In this document: positions 25,427-33,770 of the stretch, piece by piece
How the letters are laid out: every line of letters begins with the position of its first letter
Position numbering within the stretch: the first letter of the stretch is position 1
NCBI GenBank assembly: GCA_016875735.1
Contig: VGOW01000001.1
Location: 124,001-188,000, forward strand
DNA: 64,000 nt
Source: Chloroflexota bacterium
GTDB taxonomy: Bacteria > Chloroflexota > Anaerolineae > Anaerolineales > VGOW01
Direction of reading: 5' to 3'
Position numbers and translations under genes: made by a program
The notes under the pieces: generated by a model
What the model saw: the letters and a program-made list of their open reading frames with translations, nothing else
Told to the model about the DNA's origin: nothing
Database searches by the model: none

Positions 25427-26202
25427 GATGAGCCTCCATCGAAATTGAGAGTATCGGCGCTATCGTAACGCGCCCGCGCCAGAGTGTAGGCCCACACTTC
25501 TTTTGCCCCATTCTGAAGCAGGGCCTCGGCGCAGGCGGCCAAGGTAGCGCCGGTTGTACATACGTCGTCGATGAGGATGGTCGTGAGGCCGCGCGCGAGA
25601 GTCGGATCGGCGGCAAATGCTCCGGCAACGTTCTGCTGTCTCTGCGCCGCCGTAAGCCCCACTTGCGATTGCGTGACCTTCACGCGGCGCAGGCCATCGG
25701 CCATCACGGGCGCGCGTCGGTGCGCGCCGAGCTGCCGCGCCAACACTTCGGCCTGATTGAATCCGCGCTCGCGCAGCCTCTGCGCCGAGAGCGGCACCGG
25801 CATGAGCACGGCGTTGGCGGGCATCGATTCGGGCCAATGCTCCGACATCAGCCCGGCCAATGCTTCAGCCACCGGCGCGTTGTTGCGATACTTGAGCGTA
25901 TGGATGGCGCGGCGCAACGGCCCCTCGTGAAAGGCCAACGAACGCAGACCGCTGCCGCCAAACAAAACACGCCGACACTGACCGCATGGGTCAGTGATCG
26001 GCGCATTGCGTGGATAACCACAGCGGTCGCACACGTTGTGAGAGAGGTATTCGATTTGAGCGCGGCAGAGCGAACACAAACGCTCGCCCACTCGCTGGCA
26101 CCCCGAACATCGGGGCGGAAAAACCACGTCGAGCGACGACCACCAAACTCGCTCGATGAAAATACGAAACCGATCAGCGCCTCCGGCTCTTGTCGCCCGC
26201 AC
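25423..26202 (-). CDS. comF: ComF family phosphoribosyltransferase-like protein
   Basis: The 259-residue protein has the N-terminal zinc ribbon of ComF (CSGCQRVGERLCSLCR, CDRCGYPR), a basic LKYRNNAPVAEALAGLM, VPLSAQRLRERGFNQAEVLA, and the PRPP-binding loop TILIDDVCTTGATLAACAEAL. ComF acts in DNA uptake in naturally competent Firmicutes, but homologues are widespread with uncertain roles. It lies between the Tad pilus operon and hpf on the same strand; the overlap with hpf suggests co-expression. The assigned N-terminus (about 25 residues before the zinc site) is uncertain. Confidence 0.92.
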   Translation of the reverse strand: MRATRAGGADRFRIFIERVWWSSLDVVFPPRCSGCQRVGERLCSLCRAQIEYLSHNVCDRCGYPRNAPITDPCGQCRRVLFGGSGLRSLAFHEGPLRRAIHTLKYRNNAPVAEALAGLMSEHWPESMPANAVLMPVPLSAQRLRERGFNQAEVLARQLGAHRRAPVMADGLRRVKVTQSQVGLTAAQRQQNVAGAFAADPTLARGLTTILIDDVCTTGATLAACAEALLQNGAKEVWAYTLARARYDSADTLNFDGGSS

Positions 26203-26241
26203 AGCCAGAAACCACCTCCCTCGTGACGCCGCCGAGATCGA

Positions 26242-27189
26242 CTAACCGCCGAAGATTCCGGCCAGCGCCGAGTTCCGCAGCAACAGCCCGGCCGGGCCGA
26301 GCAGCACAATCCAGATCGTGGGAAAGATAAAGAGCGCCATCGGGAACAGCATTTTAATCGGCGCTTGATGCGCTTTGTATTCGGCCCGCTGGCGGCGGCG
26401 CACCCGCATCTGATCGGATTGAATGCGCAGTATCTTGCCCATGCTCACGCCCAACTGCTCGGCCTGCAGAACGGCGGCAATGAAACTGGTTAGGTCGGAA
26501 ACCTCAAATCGCGCCGACATATCACGCAACGCCTCGCGGCGGGTTTTTCCCAGCCGGATCTCTTGAAGCACACGGCCAAAACCCATCGAGAGTTCGTTGG
26601 CCCACTTCTCGTTCACTTTGCCCATCGCCGCATCGAAGCCCAACCCGGCCTCCACGCAAATGGTGAGCAGATCCAAACAATCAGGCAAGGCCTTCACCGC
26701 TTCATCTTGCCGGCGGCTGGCCTTGCTCGACAGCCACAGTTGCGGGAAGTAGTAACCGAGAGCGGTGAACAACAATGTCAACCCAATGTTGCGCGGCCAA
26801 TTCTTCTCCGGCGCAACCATGAAGACGACGAACAGCAATCCGCCGATGCCGACGGCGGCCACGATGCGGATCATCATGAATTCGCGCGGGCCAAGGTTGC
26901 CCGGGTTGCCCGCCAGATCGAGTTGGTGTTGCGTGGCCTCTAACGCCGCTTCGGGAGTGAACCGGGTGGCCCACTGCCCCATCTGCCGGATGATTGGCAG
27001 GAAGACTCGCTCGGTGATCGGTTGAGACATTTCGATCTCTTCGAGCGTCACCGGTTTCTCGCGAGAGCCGAACTCGGCCAACCGCGATTGCAGAGGGTCG
27101 GCGGCCTCGGGGGAACGGAAGCCGACAAAGACGAGGATACCGGCGATCACCACCACCACCACTACGCCGATGCCGATTAGAATTTCCAT
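26242..27189 (-). CDS. tadC: TadC-like type II/IV secretion F-domain membrane protein
   Basis: The 315-residue protein has an N-terminal helix, two central helices (IRIVAAVGIGGLLFVVFMVA, IGLTLLFTALGYYFPQLWL), then the cytosolic T2SF domain (ALPDCLDLLTICVEAGLGFDAAMGKV, FGRVLQEIRLGKTRREALRDMS, LTSFIAAVLQAEQLGVSMGKILRIQSDQMR) and C-terminal helices. Together with TadB it forms the inner-membrane platform of the Flp pilus. It has GGAGG before the ATG and lies about 27 bases after tadB. Confidence 0.94.
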   Translation of the reverse strand: MEILIGIGVVVVVVIAGILVFVGFRSPEAADPLQSRLAEFGSREKPVTLEEIEMSQPITERVFLPIIRQMGQWATRFTPEAALEATQHQLDLAGNPGNLGPREFMMIRIVAAVGIGGLLFVVFMVAPEKNWPRNIGLTLLFTALGYYFPQLWLSSKASRRQDEAVKALPDCLDLLTICVEAGLGFDAAMGKVNEKWANELSMGFGRVLQEIRLGKTRREALRDMSARFEVSDLTSFIAAVLQAEQLGVSMGKILRIQSDQMRVRRRQRAEYKAHQAPIKMLFPMALFIFPTIWIVLLGPAGLLLRNSALAGIFGG

Positions 27190-27216
27190 AGGAAGTCCTC
27201 CACGCCAGCGAAACGA

Positions 27217-28251
27217 TCAGACTTCGATGCTGACGATCTTGCGGATGATTGCGCCGCCGAGCAGGATCATGATCAACGAAATGATCAACAGGCCCCAGCC
27301 GCACGGCTGATTCTTGGCGATAAAGAACTCGCCGATATATGGCCGATTGACGAGGGAGAGGATGCCCATTAGCGCAACGGGCATGAGGGTGATGGCCCAG
27401 CCCGTGGCAATACCTTGCGAGGTGAGCACCGCAATTTCACCTTTGATGCGGATGCGCTCGCGGATAGTGTGCGAAATCACGTCGAGAATTTCGGCCAAGT
27501 TGCCGCCCACCTCGCGCTGAATGTTGATGGCCGTGATCACCAAATCGAGGTCTTCGCTGGAAATGCGATCCAGCAAATGGTCGAGGGCGGTTTCCATCGG
27601 GAGGCCGAGTTGTATTTCTTGAACCACGCGCCGAAATTCGACGGACATGGGCGGCGGCAGTTCTCTGGCGACGGCCTCCATAGCCTGCAGCACACTGTAG
27701 CCGGAGCGGAGGGCGTTGACCAGCAGATTCAGGGTATCGCCCAGCTGGCCGTCGAAGGCTTTGATCCGCTGGCTCTTCCGATGGTTAACGTAGAACATCG
27801 GCGCGTACAGTCCGATCCCGCCGCCGGCCAGCGCATAGGCAATGTCCGCAGGGCCGCGATTAATCAAACACGATAGAATTGCCCCCCCCCGCGAAGTGCA
27901 GTCAGAGATGACAGAGAGCAAAACGCCGATGACGACGCCCCCGAGACAACCCATCAACAGCAGTACAGAATACTCGCCGACGTTTATTTTCAGATCAGCC
28001 GAGTTGAGGGTGCTCTGCACTTTGCCAAAGAAACTTCGGTTTCGCAGGGCTTCGTTGAGGCGCTCTCCGAGAGGGCTTTGGCGAGGTTTGGCTACAGTGG
28101 GAACAGGGGCGGCAACCTTCACGGTGGCGTCGGTGTATCGGCCAAGCCGTTCTTGCACCACCGAGGGTTGGTTGCGAGAGGCGATGATGCCGAATGCCAC
28201 CAGCCCCAGAGCCAGAACCCCGCCCACGATTGCGATGATGATAGGCAGCAT
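27217..28251 (-). CDS. tadB: TadB-like type II/IV secretion F-domain membrane protein
   Basis: ATG 28251 with GGAGATAG upstream is preferred over the ORF-track start. The protein of about 344 residues has an N-terminal helix (IIIAIVGGVLALGLVAFGII), a central helix pair and the T2SF domain (QLGDTLNLLVNALRSGYSVLQAMEAVARELPPP, VVQEIQLGLPMETALDHLL, DLVITAINIQREVGGNLAEILDVISHTIRER). It is the partner of TadC in the pilus platform driven by the TadA ATPase encoded just upstream. Confidence 0.94.
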   Translation of the reverse strand: MLPIIIAIVGGVLALGLVAFGIIASRNQPSVVQERLGRYTDATVKVAAPVPTVAKPRQSPLGERLNEALRNRSFFGKVQSTLNSADLKINVGEYSVLLLMGCLGGVVIGVLLSVISDCTSRGGAILSCLINRGPADIAYALAGGGIGLYAPMFYVNHRKSQRIKAFDGQLGDTLNLLVNALRSGYSVLQAMEAVARELPPPMSVEFRRVVQEIQLGLPMETALDHLLDRISSEDLDLVITAINIQREVGGNLAEILDVISHTIRERIRIKGEIAVLTSQGIATGWAITLMPVALMGILSLVNRPYIGEFFIAKNQPCGWGLLIISLIMILLGGAIIRKIVSIEV

Positions 28252-28313
28252 CTCTATCTCCTGTGGCTCCCGCAAGGCGGGAAATCTGGCCCTATTGTAC
28301 GCCTAAATCGGGG

Positions 28314-29735
28314 CTAATAGCGTATTCGCTCGCCAATGCCAAAAATGGACGGCGGCAGTTGCAACCCGGCGGCCTCGATGCGATCCATGAATTTGGGGCG
28401 GAGTCCCGTGGGGCGCATCCGACCCACAACGCGGCCATTTTCCACGCCGGTCTGCTCGAACACAAACAAATCGGTCATGGTAATGACATCACCTTCCATA
28501 CCTTGCACTTCGGAAATTTGTGTGATCTTGCGCGAGCCATCGCGCAGGCGCTCGAGGTGGCAAATGACATTGATGGCCGATGCAATCTGCTCACGAATGG
28601 CGCGCACCGGCAGATCCATGCCAGCCATGAGGGTCATCGTTTCCAAACGGGAGAGGGTATCGCGCGGGCCGTTGGAGTGGGCGGTGGTCATCGAGCCATC
28701 GTGGCCGGTGTTCATGGCTTGCAGCATGTCCAGCGCGGCCTTATCACGAATCTCCCCGACCACGATCCGGTCGGGCCTCATCCGCAGCGCATTGACCACA
28801 AGATTCTGGATCGTCACTTCACCTTTGCCTTCGATGTTTGCCGGGCGAGACTCCAATGTGACAACGTGCTCCTGCCGCAATTGCAGTTCGGCGGCGTTCT
28901 CGATGGTGAGGATGCGCTCATCGGCGGGGATGAAGCCGGAAAGAATGTTGAGGAACGTGGTCTTGCCGGAGCCAGTGCCGCCGGAGATGACGATGTTGAG
29001 GCGGGCAATGACGCAGGCCTTCATGAATTCCATCGCTTCGGGCGTGACTGCGCCGAGGGCGATGTATTGCTCCACCGTGATCGGTTTTTTGGCGAACTTA
29101 CGGATGGTCAGAGTCGGCCCCACCAACGAGATGGGCGGGATGACGGCATTGACGCGGGAGCCGTCGGGGAGGCGGGCATCCACATAAGGGCTGGATTCGT
29201 CGATGCGGCGGCCCAACGGAGCGACAATGCGGTCAATGATGCGCATCAAGTGCTCATCGCTTTCAAAGGTGACGGGGACGCGTTGCAGCTTGCCCTGGCG
29301 CTCGATGTAGATATTCTTCGCGCCGTTGACCATGATTTCGGTGATGGTCTCATCCTGCAACAAAGACTCGAGGGGGCCGAAGCCCAGAATTTCGGCGACG
29401 ATTTGATCGAAGAGCCGCTTCTTCTCGGCGCGCGAGAGGACGAGGTTCTCCTCGTTGAGAATGGTTTCGTAAAGGTCTTCGATGGTTTTGCGCACTTCGG
29501 CGGTGCGGGTGACATCCATCGACGGATCCAACTGCTGCAAAAGCTTGTTCTGCACTCGCGTCTTGAGATCGAAGTAGGTGTCTTTAGCTTGCGTTTGGCC
29601 GGAGGGCGCTTCGGTGCGGCGCATGCGCAGTTCGGCAAGTTTGGAGCCTTGATCGCCGCCGGGGGGCGCGGGTTGGCCGGAGGGCGCCGCCGATGTGGGC
29701 TGCGGCGTCGTTTGTATGCGTTTGAGGAGAGACAC
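28314..29735 (-). CDS. tadA: TadA/CpaF pilus assembly ATPase
   Basis: The 473-residue type II/IV secretion ATPase starts with GTG. It shows a Pro/Gln-rich N-terminus, an N-terminal helical domain (LSRAEKKRLFDQIVAEILGFGPLESLL), the CpaF signature ITEIMVNGAKNIYIERQGKL, GSRVNAVIPPISLVGPTLTIRKF, Walker A ISGGTGSGKTTFLNILSGF, LQLRQEHVVTLESRPAN, the Walker B region PDRIVVGEIRDKAALDMLQAMNTGHDG and SMTTAHSNGPRDTLSRLE. It supplies energy for Flp pilus assembly. It lies 26 bases after cpaE. Confidence 0.96.
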   Translation of the reverse strand: MSLLKRIQTTPQPTSAAPSGQPAPPGGDQGSKLAELRMRRTEAPSGQTQAKDTYFDLKTRVQNKLLQQLDPSMDVTRTAEVRKTIEDLYETILNEENLVLSRAEKKRLFDQIVAEILGFGPLESLLQDETITEIMVNGAKNIYIERQGKLQRVPVTFESDEHLMRIIDRIVAPLGRRIDESSPYVDARLPDGSRVNAVIPPISLVGPTLTIRKFAKKPITVEQYIALGAVTPEAMEFMKACVIARLNIVISGGTGSGKTTFLNILSGFIPADERILTIENAAELQLRQEHVVTLESRPANIEGKGEVTIQNLVVNALRMRPDRIVVGEIRDKAALDMLQAMNTGHDGSMTTAHSNGPRDTLSRLETMTLMAGMDLPVRAIREQIASAINVICHLERLRDGSRKITQISEVQGMEGDVITMTDLFVFEQTGVENGRVVGRMRPTGLRPKFMDRIEAAGLQLPPSIFGIGERIRY

Positions 29736-29760
29736 TGCTAACCGCCTTTCACTGATCTAT

Positions 29761-31014
29761 CTACCCGCCAAACAACCGGCGCGGCGCAGGCTTCTTGCCC
29801 TTTTCTTCCACCACTGCCGGTTCTTTCTCAGGCGCGGGGGCCAATCCTGCTTTGAGTTTGTTGGCCATGTCCAGCATCGCCATACTAAACGGGAGGCTAC
29901 GATTGCCGATGAGGAGCGGCACGCCGCTGTTGATCGAGAACAGCACTCGCTCCTCAAGAGGAAGCTGGGCAGTGACTTCGTGCTTGATCGATTCTTGAAT
30001 GTTTTGCGCCGTGATGCCGCCCCGCTTGTCCACACGATTGAGGACAAACATAACGCGGTCGGCGGGGAAATTCAGGGCGTCAATCACATCGAAGAAAATG
30101 CGGGCATCCTTGATCGCCGGAATATCCGGCGTTGCCACCAATACTATTTTATCCGATACGTCAAACGCCGATAAGACGATTTCGGTGAGGGCTGACGGCG
30201 TATCGACAATCACATAAGCATATCGCGTTTTCAGAAACTCCAGCGCTTTTTTGACTTGCGCCGCATTGACGATATCGGCTTGTTCGGGAGTGGGCGGCCC
30301 CAAAAAGACTTTGAACCCGGCGCTGTGGTCGGTAGCCACGCTGGCGGCGAATTCCCCGTCGAGCGTCTCGGCGTTCTCGAACAGTTCGATGACACTGTGC
30401 TGCGGCTTGAGATTCAGAAAGACGGCCAGATCGCCGAATTGCAGATTGCAGTCCACGAGCGCTACTCGCGTCTCTTCGGTGTGAAGGGCGACGGCCAAAT
30501 TGGAGGCGATGGTGGTGCATCCCACTCCGCCTTTGGCGCTGTAAACGGTGATGATCTTTCCTTCCAGCGGCGCAAAGGTTTGGCCGCCCGGCCCAACCGC
30601 TATTTGCATCGGCGCCGCCGCTGTGCGCAGCCTGCTGATTTCGTAAGCGCGTCGGATGGTGCTGATCAATTCGTCGCCGGAGGGAGGCTTGGTGAGAAAG
30701 TCTCTCGCGCCGGCCATCATCGCGCGCCGCAAATAGTCGGCGTCGCTCTGCACGGAGAGGATGACAATTTGGGCCGACGGCACGTCTTTGGAGATTAACT
30801 CCGTTGCCGTGATGCCATCCATATCCGGCATGTTAATGTCCATGATCACGACGTGTGGCCGCTTCTCTCGGGCCAACGTCACCGCCTCTTTGCCGGTTTT
30901 GGCGGTGCCCACCACCTCGATGTCTGCCTCGAACTGAAGCAGTTTTCTGATGTTCTCCCGGGTCTCGGCAATATCGTCTACGATCAAGACACCGATCTTT
31001 TGACCTGCGGCCAT
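29761..31014 (-). CDS. cpaE: CpaE-like protein: receiver domain plus MinD/ParA-type ATPase
   Basis: The 417-residue protein has an N-terminal receiver domain that keeps the phosphorylation residues (VLIVDDIAETRENI, VVIMDINMPDMDGITA, IVILSVQS, FLTKPPSGDEL). The C-terminal half is a MinD-like ATPase with deviant Walker A KGGVGCTTIASNLAVAL and RVALVDCNLQFGDLAVFLNL. CpaE/TadZ proteins place the Tad pilus apparatus in the cell; many have a degenerate receiver, so an intact one suggests real phospho-control. The C-terminus is a Pro/Lys-rich tail. It lies between cpaB and tadA. Confidence 0.93.
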   Translation of the reverse strand: MAAGQKIGVLIVDDIAETRENIRKLLQFEADIEVVGTAKTGKEAVTLAREKRPHVVIMDINMPDMDGITATELISKDVPSAQIVILSVQSDADYLRRAMMAGARDFLTKPPSGDELISTIRRAYEISRLRTAAAPMQIAVGPGGQTFAPLEGKIITVYSAKGGVGCTTIASNLAVALHTEETRVALVDCNLQFGDLAVFLNLKPQHSVIELFENAETLDGEFAASVATDHSAGFKVFLGPPTPEQADIVNAAQVKKALEFLKTRYAYVIVDTPSALTEIVLSAFDVSDKIVLVATPDIPAIKDARIFFDVIDALNFPADRVMFVLNRVDKRGGITAQNIQESIKHEVTAQLPLEERVLFSINSGVPLLIGNRSLPFSMAMLDMANKLKAGLAPAPEKEPAVVEEKGKKPAPRRLFGG

Positions 31015-31072
31015 AAGGTTTCCGACTCTCCGATGTTACGGCTGCGGTGCGCGGCGCCGAGAGTTTGTCTCC

Positions 31073-31105
31073 AAACCTCACAGGTTTGAGAAACCTGTGA
31101 GGTTT
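31073..31105. repeat. Perfect palindrome, 15-bp arms and 3-nt loop
   Basis: AAACCTCACAGGTTT - GAG - AAACCTGTGAGGTTT, followed by extra Ts. Each arm is itself an inverted repeat (AAACCT-CAC-AGGTTT). It lies between cpaB and cpaE. The T-run is on the plus strand, opposite to the genes, so it is not a simple terminator for them. Confidence 0.85.
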
Positions 31106-31141
31106 TTACTCGGTTCGCCGCGCATCATATTTCGCGGTGAG

Positions 31142-32278
31142 TTACGGGCAATTCACTCCAATGCAGATGTATGTGCCGTCGGGCAGCGGGACAATGGAGA
31201 TGGGCGGTTCGTTCGGCAGTTTGGGCGGCTTGAGCTGTCGCACGGCGGGCTCGAGGCCGAAGGCCAACGGCGCCGGCACCGAGATGCGGGAATGCTCGAT
31301 GGCGTATTGCAGTGTTACGCTTTCGGTGTCCACGCGCGATGTGTCGCCAGCGGAGCGCAAGGCCAATGTGAGTTTGGCGTTGGCAAACAGGAAGTAGTTG
31401 ACGACGAGTGAGTCTTGCGGGGACACAATGAGGGTGACGATGTCGGGCGGCGGGATGGCGGTGGGAGGCGGAGGCGGACTCCCTTCGGGGAGGGGCGTCG
31501 CGGTGGGCAGAGCGATCAGCACATCTTTATCGGTGAAGGTGCCCACTTTCAACACAATAGCATCCTGCACGACTTGCTGAACGACCAATCGCGGCCTCTG
31601 CTCCTCCGAGGGTTGGAGAAGAAATGGGATGCTGATCTGCCCCTCACTGAATTCCACCACACCTTCGGGGCCTGCCGGTTGAATGCTGAAGGTGAGGGAG
31701 CCCGTCACCGGATCCACCGTGACATTGGTGAACACACTGGCGTCGTCGGGCAGAATGGTTTGGGTGGTTTCGTTGAGATCGACGAACATGAGGGAAGCCA
31801 ACACGTTGACGTGATCGCCCTCGGCCAGCCCATAGCCGACGCCGGAAAGCCGCGTCATGGGGATGGTGATGGCGACTTTCCCCGGCGGGATGCGGAGCGC
31901 GGCTTCGGAGCCGGTGGAACTGAGTTTGCTGGCGTCATCGGCAACCAGCGTGCTCAATATCGGCTCGCCGCGCTCAATATCGTATCGGGCGAGTTTGCCG
32001 ACCACCGCTGTCACATCGGTCATGGCCGTGCCCGGCAGGCTGGAAGTGGGCCAGGGTGCGAGGGCCACCGCATCGGGTGGAATCTGTTGGCCGCGCGACA
32101 GCGGCTGAACGGCTATCACGACTTGGGTGATTTCGACTTGAGGCGCCGGCGTAGCGCCTTCGGGGGTGGGCGTAGGCCCGCCGCCGCCGCCGCCGAAGCG
32201 GCTCAACACCAAAAACAAGGCCGCCGTCCCTAATAGAAGCAACAAACCAAGTAGTATGAAAAGTCGACCGCGTTGCAT
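31142..32278 (-). CDS. cpaB: CpaB/RcpC-like Flp pilus assembly protein
   Basis: The 378-residue protein has an N-terminal membrane anchor (LFILLGLLLLLGTAALFLVLS), a Gly/Pro/Thr linker, and a SAF-type beta-clip domain (VVIAVQPLSRGQQIPPDAVALAPWP, ARYDIERGEPILSTLVADD, IPPGKVAITIPMTRLSGVGYGLAEGDHVNVLASL). A further C-terminal domain is less conserved. In diderms RcpC/CpaB works with a secretin; no secretin gene is seen here, in keeping with a monoderm. GGAGG precedes the ATG, and a candidate promoter lies about 45 bases upstream. Confidence 0.9.
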   Translation of the reverse strand: MQRGRLFILLGLLLLLGTAALFLVLSRFGGGGGGPTPTPEGATPAPQVEITQVVIAVQPLSRGQQIPPDAVALAPWPTSSLPGTAMTDVTAVVGKLARYDIERGEPILSTLVADDASKLSSTGSEAALRIPPGKVAITIPMTRLSGVGYGLAEGDHVNVLASLMFVDLNETTQTILPDDASVFTNVTVDPVTGSLTFSIQPAGPEGVVEFSEGQISIPFLLQPSEEQRPRLVVQQVVQDAIVLKVGTFTDKDVLIALPTATPLPEGSPPPPPTAIPPPDIVTLIVSPQDSLVVNYFLFANAKLTLALRSAGDTSRVDTESVTLQYAIEHSRISVPAPLAFGLEPAVRQLKPPKLPNEPPISIVPLPDGTYICIGVNCP

Positions 32279-32321
32279 TCGGCCCTCCTCAAAAGAGGGG
32301 ATGTGGACTACAGTGCCAAGT

Positions 32322-32349
32322 ATGATACTTTGATCGGATGAAAAGTCAA
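32322..32349 (-). promoter_or_regulatory. Candidate promoter for the cpaB-tadC operon
   Basis: On the minus strand TTGACT is followed after 16 bases by TATCAT, each with one mismatch to consensus, about 45 bases before the cpaB ATG. Since the flp terminator lies just upstream, a separate promoter for the assembly genes makes sense. Confidence 0.55.
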
Positions 32350-32384
32350 GCGAACTGAGGGCGGCGCAACCGCAGGCCGCTGAA

Positions 32385-32414
32385 AATACAGAGCCTCATC
32401 GTGCGATGAGGCTC
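32385..32414 (-). terminator. Rho-independent terminator after flp
   Basis: A perfect 10-bp stem GAGCCTCATC / GATGAGGCTC with a 4-nt loop; on the minus strand it is followed by TGTATTTT. It should separate abundant pilin mRNA from the cpaB operon. Confidence 0.85.
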
Positions 32415-32456
32415 CAACTTGCACAATCACCGGCGTCAACCGTGTGTCAGCCGCGG

Positions 32457-32603
32457 TCAGATATTGGAAACGATATTGGAGAAGACGTTGCCGATGGCAG
32501 GCCCCAGCAACGCCAAGATGACAATGACGACGACGGCCACCAAAACCAGAATCAACGCATACTCCACCAAGCCTTGCCCCTTTTCGCGTAGGATGAACAA
32601 CAT
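32457..32603 (-). CDS. flp: Flp/Fap type IVb pilin
   Basis: ATG 32603 follows a near-perfect ribosome site AAGGAGGTGA, whereas the ORF-track start does not. The 48-residue prepilin is MLFILREKG^QGLVEYALILVLVAVVVIVILALLG plus a short tail. It has the Flp processing site (Gly before the cut, Glu and Tyr at +5 and +6) and a hydrophobic assembly helix. It is the major pilin subunit for the Tad machine encoded downstream. No TadV/CpaA prepilin peptidase gene is in the window. A strong promoter and terminator bracket the gene, suggesting a monocistronic, abundant transcript. Confidence 0.95.
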   Translation of the reverse strand: MLFILREKGQGLVEYALILVLVAVVVIVILALLGPAIGNVFSNIVSNI

Positions 32604-32655
32604 GTGGGTTTCACCTCCTTCCGGTGTGTATCGAGTGGTTATGTCACACGAGCGC

Positions 32656-32684
32656 ATTATAGGGGGAGGCCGTCTCCTCCGCAA
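32656..32684 (-). promoter_or_regulatory. Candidate promoter for flp
   Basis: On the minus strand TTGCGG and a perfect TATAAT are separated by 17 bases; the -10 lies about 50 bases before the flp ATG. It overlaps the end of the histidine kinase gene at most by a few bases. Confidence 0.65.
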
Positions 32685-32697
32685 TTCCCTGCAAGTA

Positions 32698-33759
32698 CTA
32701 CATCAGCGCGTTCACGCCCCCCACAGGCAAATCGATTTCCACGCGAGTGCCCTGCCCGGGGGTGCTATCGACAAGCAGCAAGCCGCCGAGTAGTTCGGCT
32801 CTTTCTCTGAGGGTGCGCAAACCGATGTGTTTGCTTTCCTGCTGCGCCAGCGCCGCGCCCACGTCGAAGCCTTTTCCATTGTCTTCCACCACCGCTCGCA
32901 CCCGGCTCTCGTCCACATCCAAAGTGATTCGCACCTGCGAGCACTGCGCGTGATCGCGAATGTTGGCGAGCAATTCTTGGATGGCGCGAAAGGCCATCAC
33001 CTCACGGTGCGGCTCAAAGCGGCGCTCCTCGCCGGCAATGGTCAACGTGGTTTGGATGCCCGACTTCTCCTCGAAACTCTTGACGTAGCGGCGAACAATT
33101 GGGGCCAGCCCCAAATCGTCCAGCATCATCGGCCGCAGTTCGGTAATAAAATCGCGCACCCGTTGGAAAGTGGCCGTGGCGGTCGTCTTCAGGTTTTGCA
33201 GTTCGATGCGCGCCTGTTCGGGATTGTTTTCGAAGAGTCGTTGGACAATCTCCGCCTGCAAAACGAAATTGGTGAGAGACTGCGCCGGGCCGTCGTGCAT
33301 GGCTTTGGACATACGCTGGCGCTCCGACTCTTGCGCATCAATAATGCGAACGATGATTGGCTCGGCCTCATTGCCGCCTTTGGCCGCCGCGCCGGGCTTT
33401 GCAATGGTCGGCGACGCCTCACCGAGCGCTTCGAGCACACCCTCCAGCGTCTTTGCGTATCGGTCGAGGCTGTTCTGATCACTCTGCAACTTCTCCAACT
33501 GCCCGCGCATGGTGAACAGCCGTTGTTGCGCGTCGAGCGCCCCATCGTACACCTGCCGAATGTCGTTGCGCGGCACGGTCTCGAAATGTTGTTGCACTTG
33601 CCGCAGCTGGTTCGTGATGTTGGTGTTGCGCTGAGCCAATTTATCCACTTCGCCCCTGCTCTGCTCAATGAGCAGGCCGATCTCTTTCATCTCACGCTGA
33701 GTCTGCTCAAGTTCCTGCCGAACCTGATCGAGAAACTCCAGCAATGTTGTCTCTGCCAT
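32698..33759 (-). CDS. DegS/NreB-like cytosolic sensor histidine kinase (HisKA_3)
   Basis: ATG 33759 is preferred. The protein of about 353 residues has no membrane helix; the first 120 residues form a coiled coil (LLEFLDQVRQELEQTQREMKEIGLL) like the DegS sensor region. The HisKA_3 box is ESERQRMSKAMHDGPAQSLTNFVLQAE with the phosphoacceptor His, followed by FITELRPMMLDDLGLAPIVRRY. The ATPase part shows AIQELLANIRDHAQ, VEDNGKGFDVG and HIGLRTLRERAELLGG. It pairs with the LuxR-type regulator encoded just upstream and probably phosphorylates it. It sits directly upstream of flp. Confidence 0.93.
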   Translation of the reverse strand: MAETTLLEFLDQVRQELEQTQREMKEIGLLIEQSRGEVDKLAQRNTNITNQLRQVQQHFETVPRNDIRQVYDGALDAQQRLFTMRGQLEKLQSDQNSLDRYAKTLEGVLEALGEASPTIAKPGAAAKGGNEAEPIIVRIIDAQESERQRMSKAMHDGPAQSLTNFVLQAEIVQRLFENNPEQARIELQNLKTTATATFQRVRDFITELRPMMLDDLGLAPIVRRYVKSFEEKSGIQTTLTIAGEERRFEPHREVMAFRAIQELLANIRDHAQCSQVRITLDVDESRVRAVVEDNGKGFDVGAALAQQESKHIGLRTLRERAELLGGLLLVDSTPGQGTRVEIDLPVGGVNALM

Positions 33760-33770
33760 GGCTGTCCTGC

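Noticed and set aside
28263-29741. 492-aa plus-strand ORF opposite tadA
   Set aside because: It mirrors tadA almost exactly and has no domain signature; tadA is certain.
31073-31105. Terminator for cpaB
   Set aside because: The T-run is on the plus strand, while cpaB is on the minus strand. It fits a palindromic repeat better, though some effect on transcription is possible.
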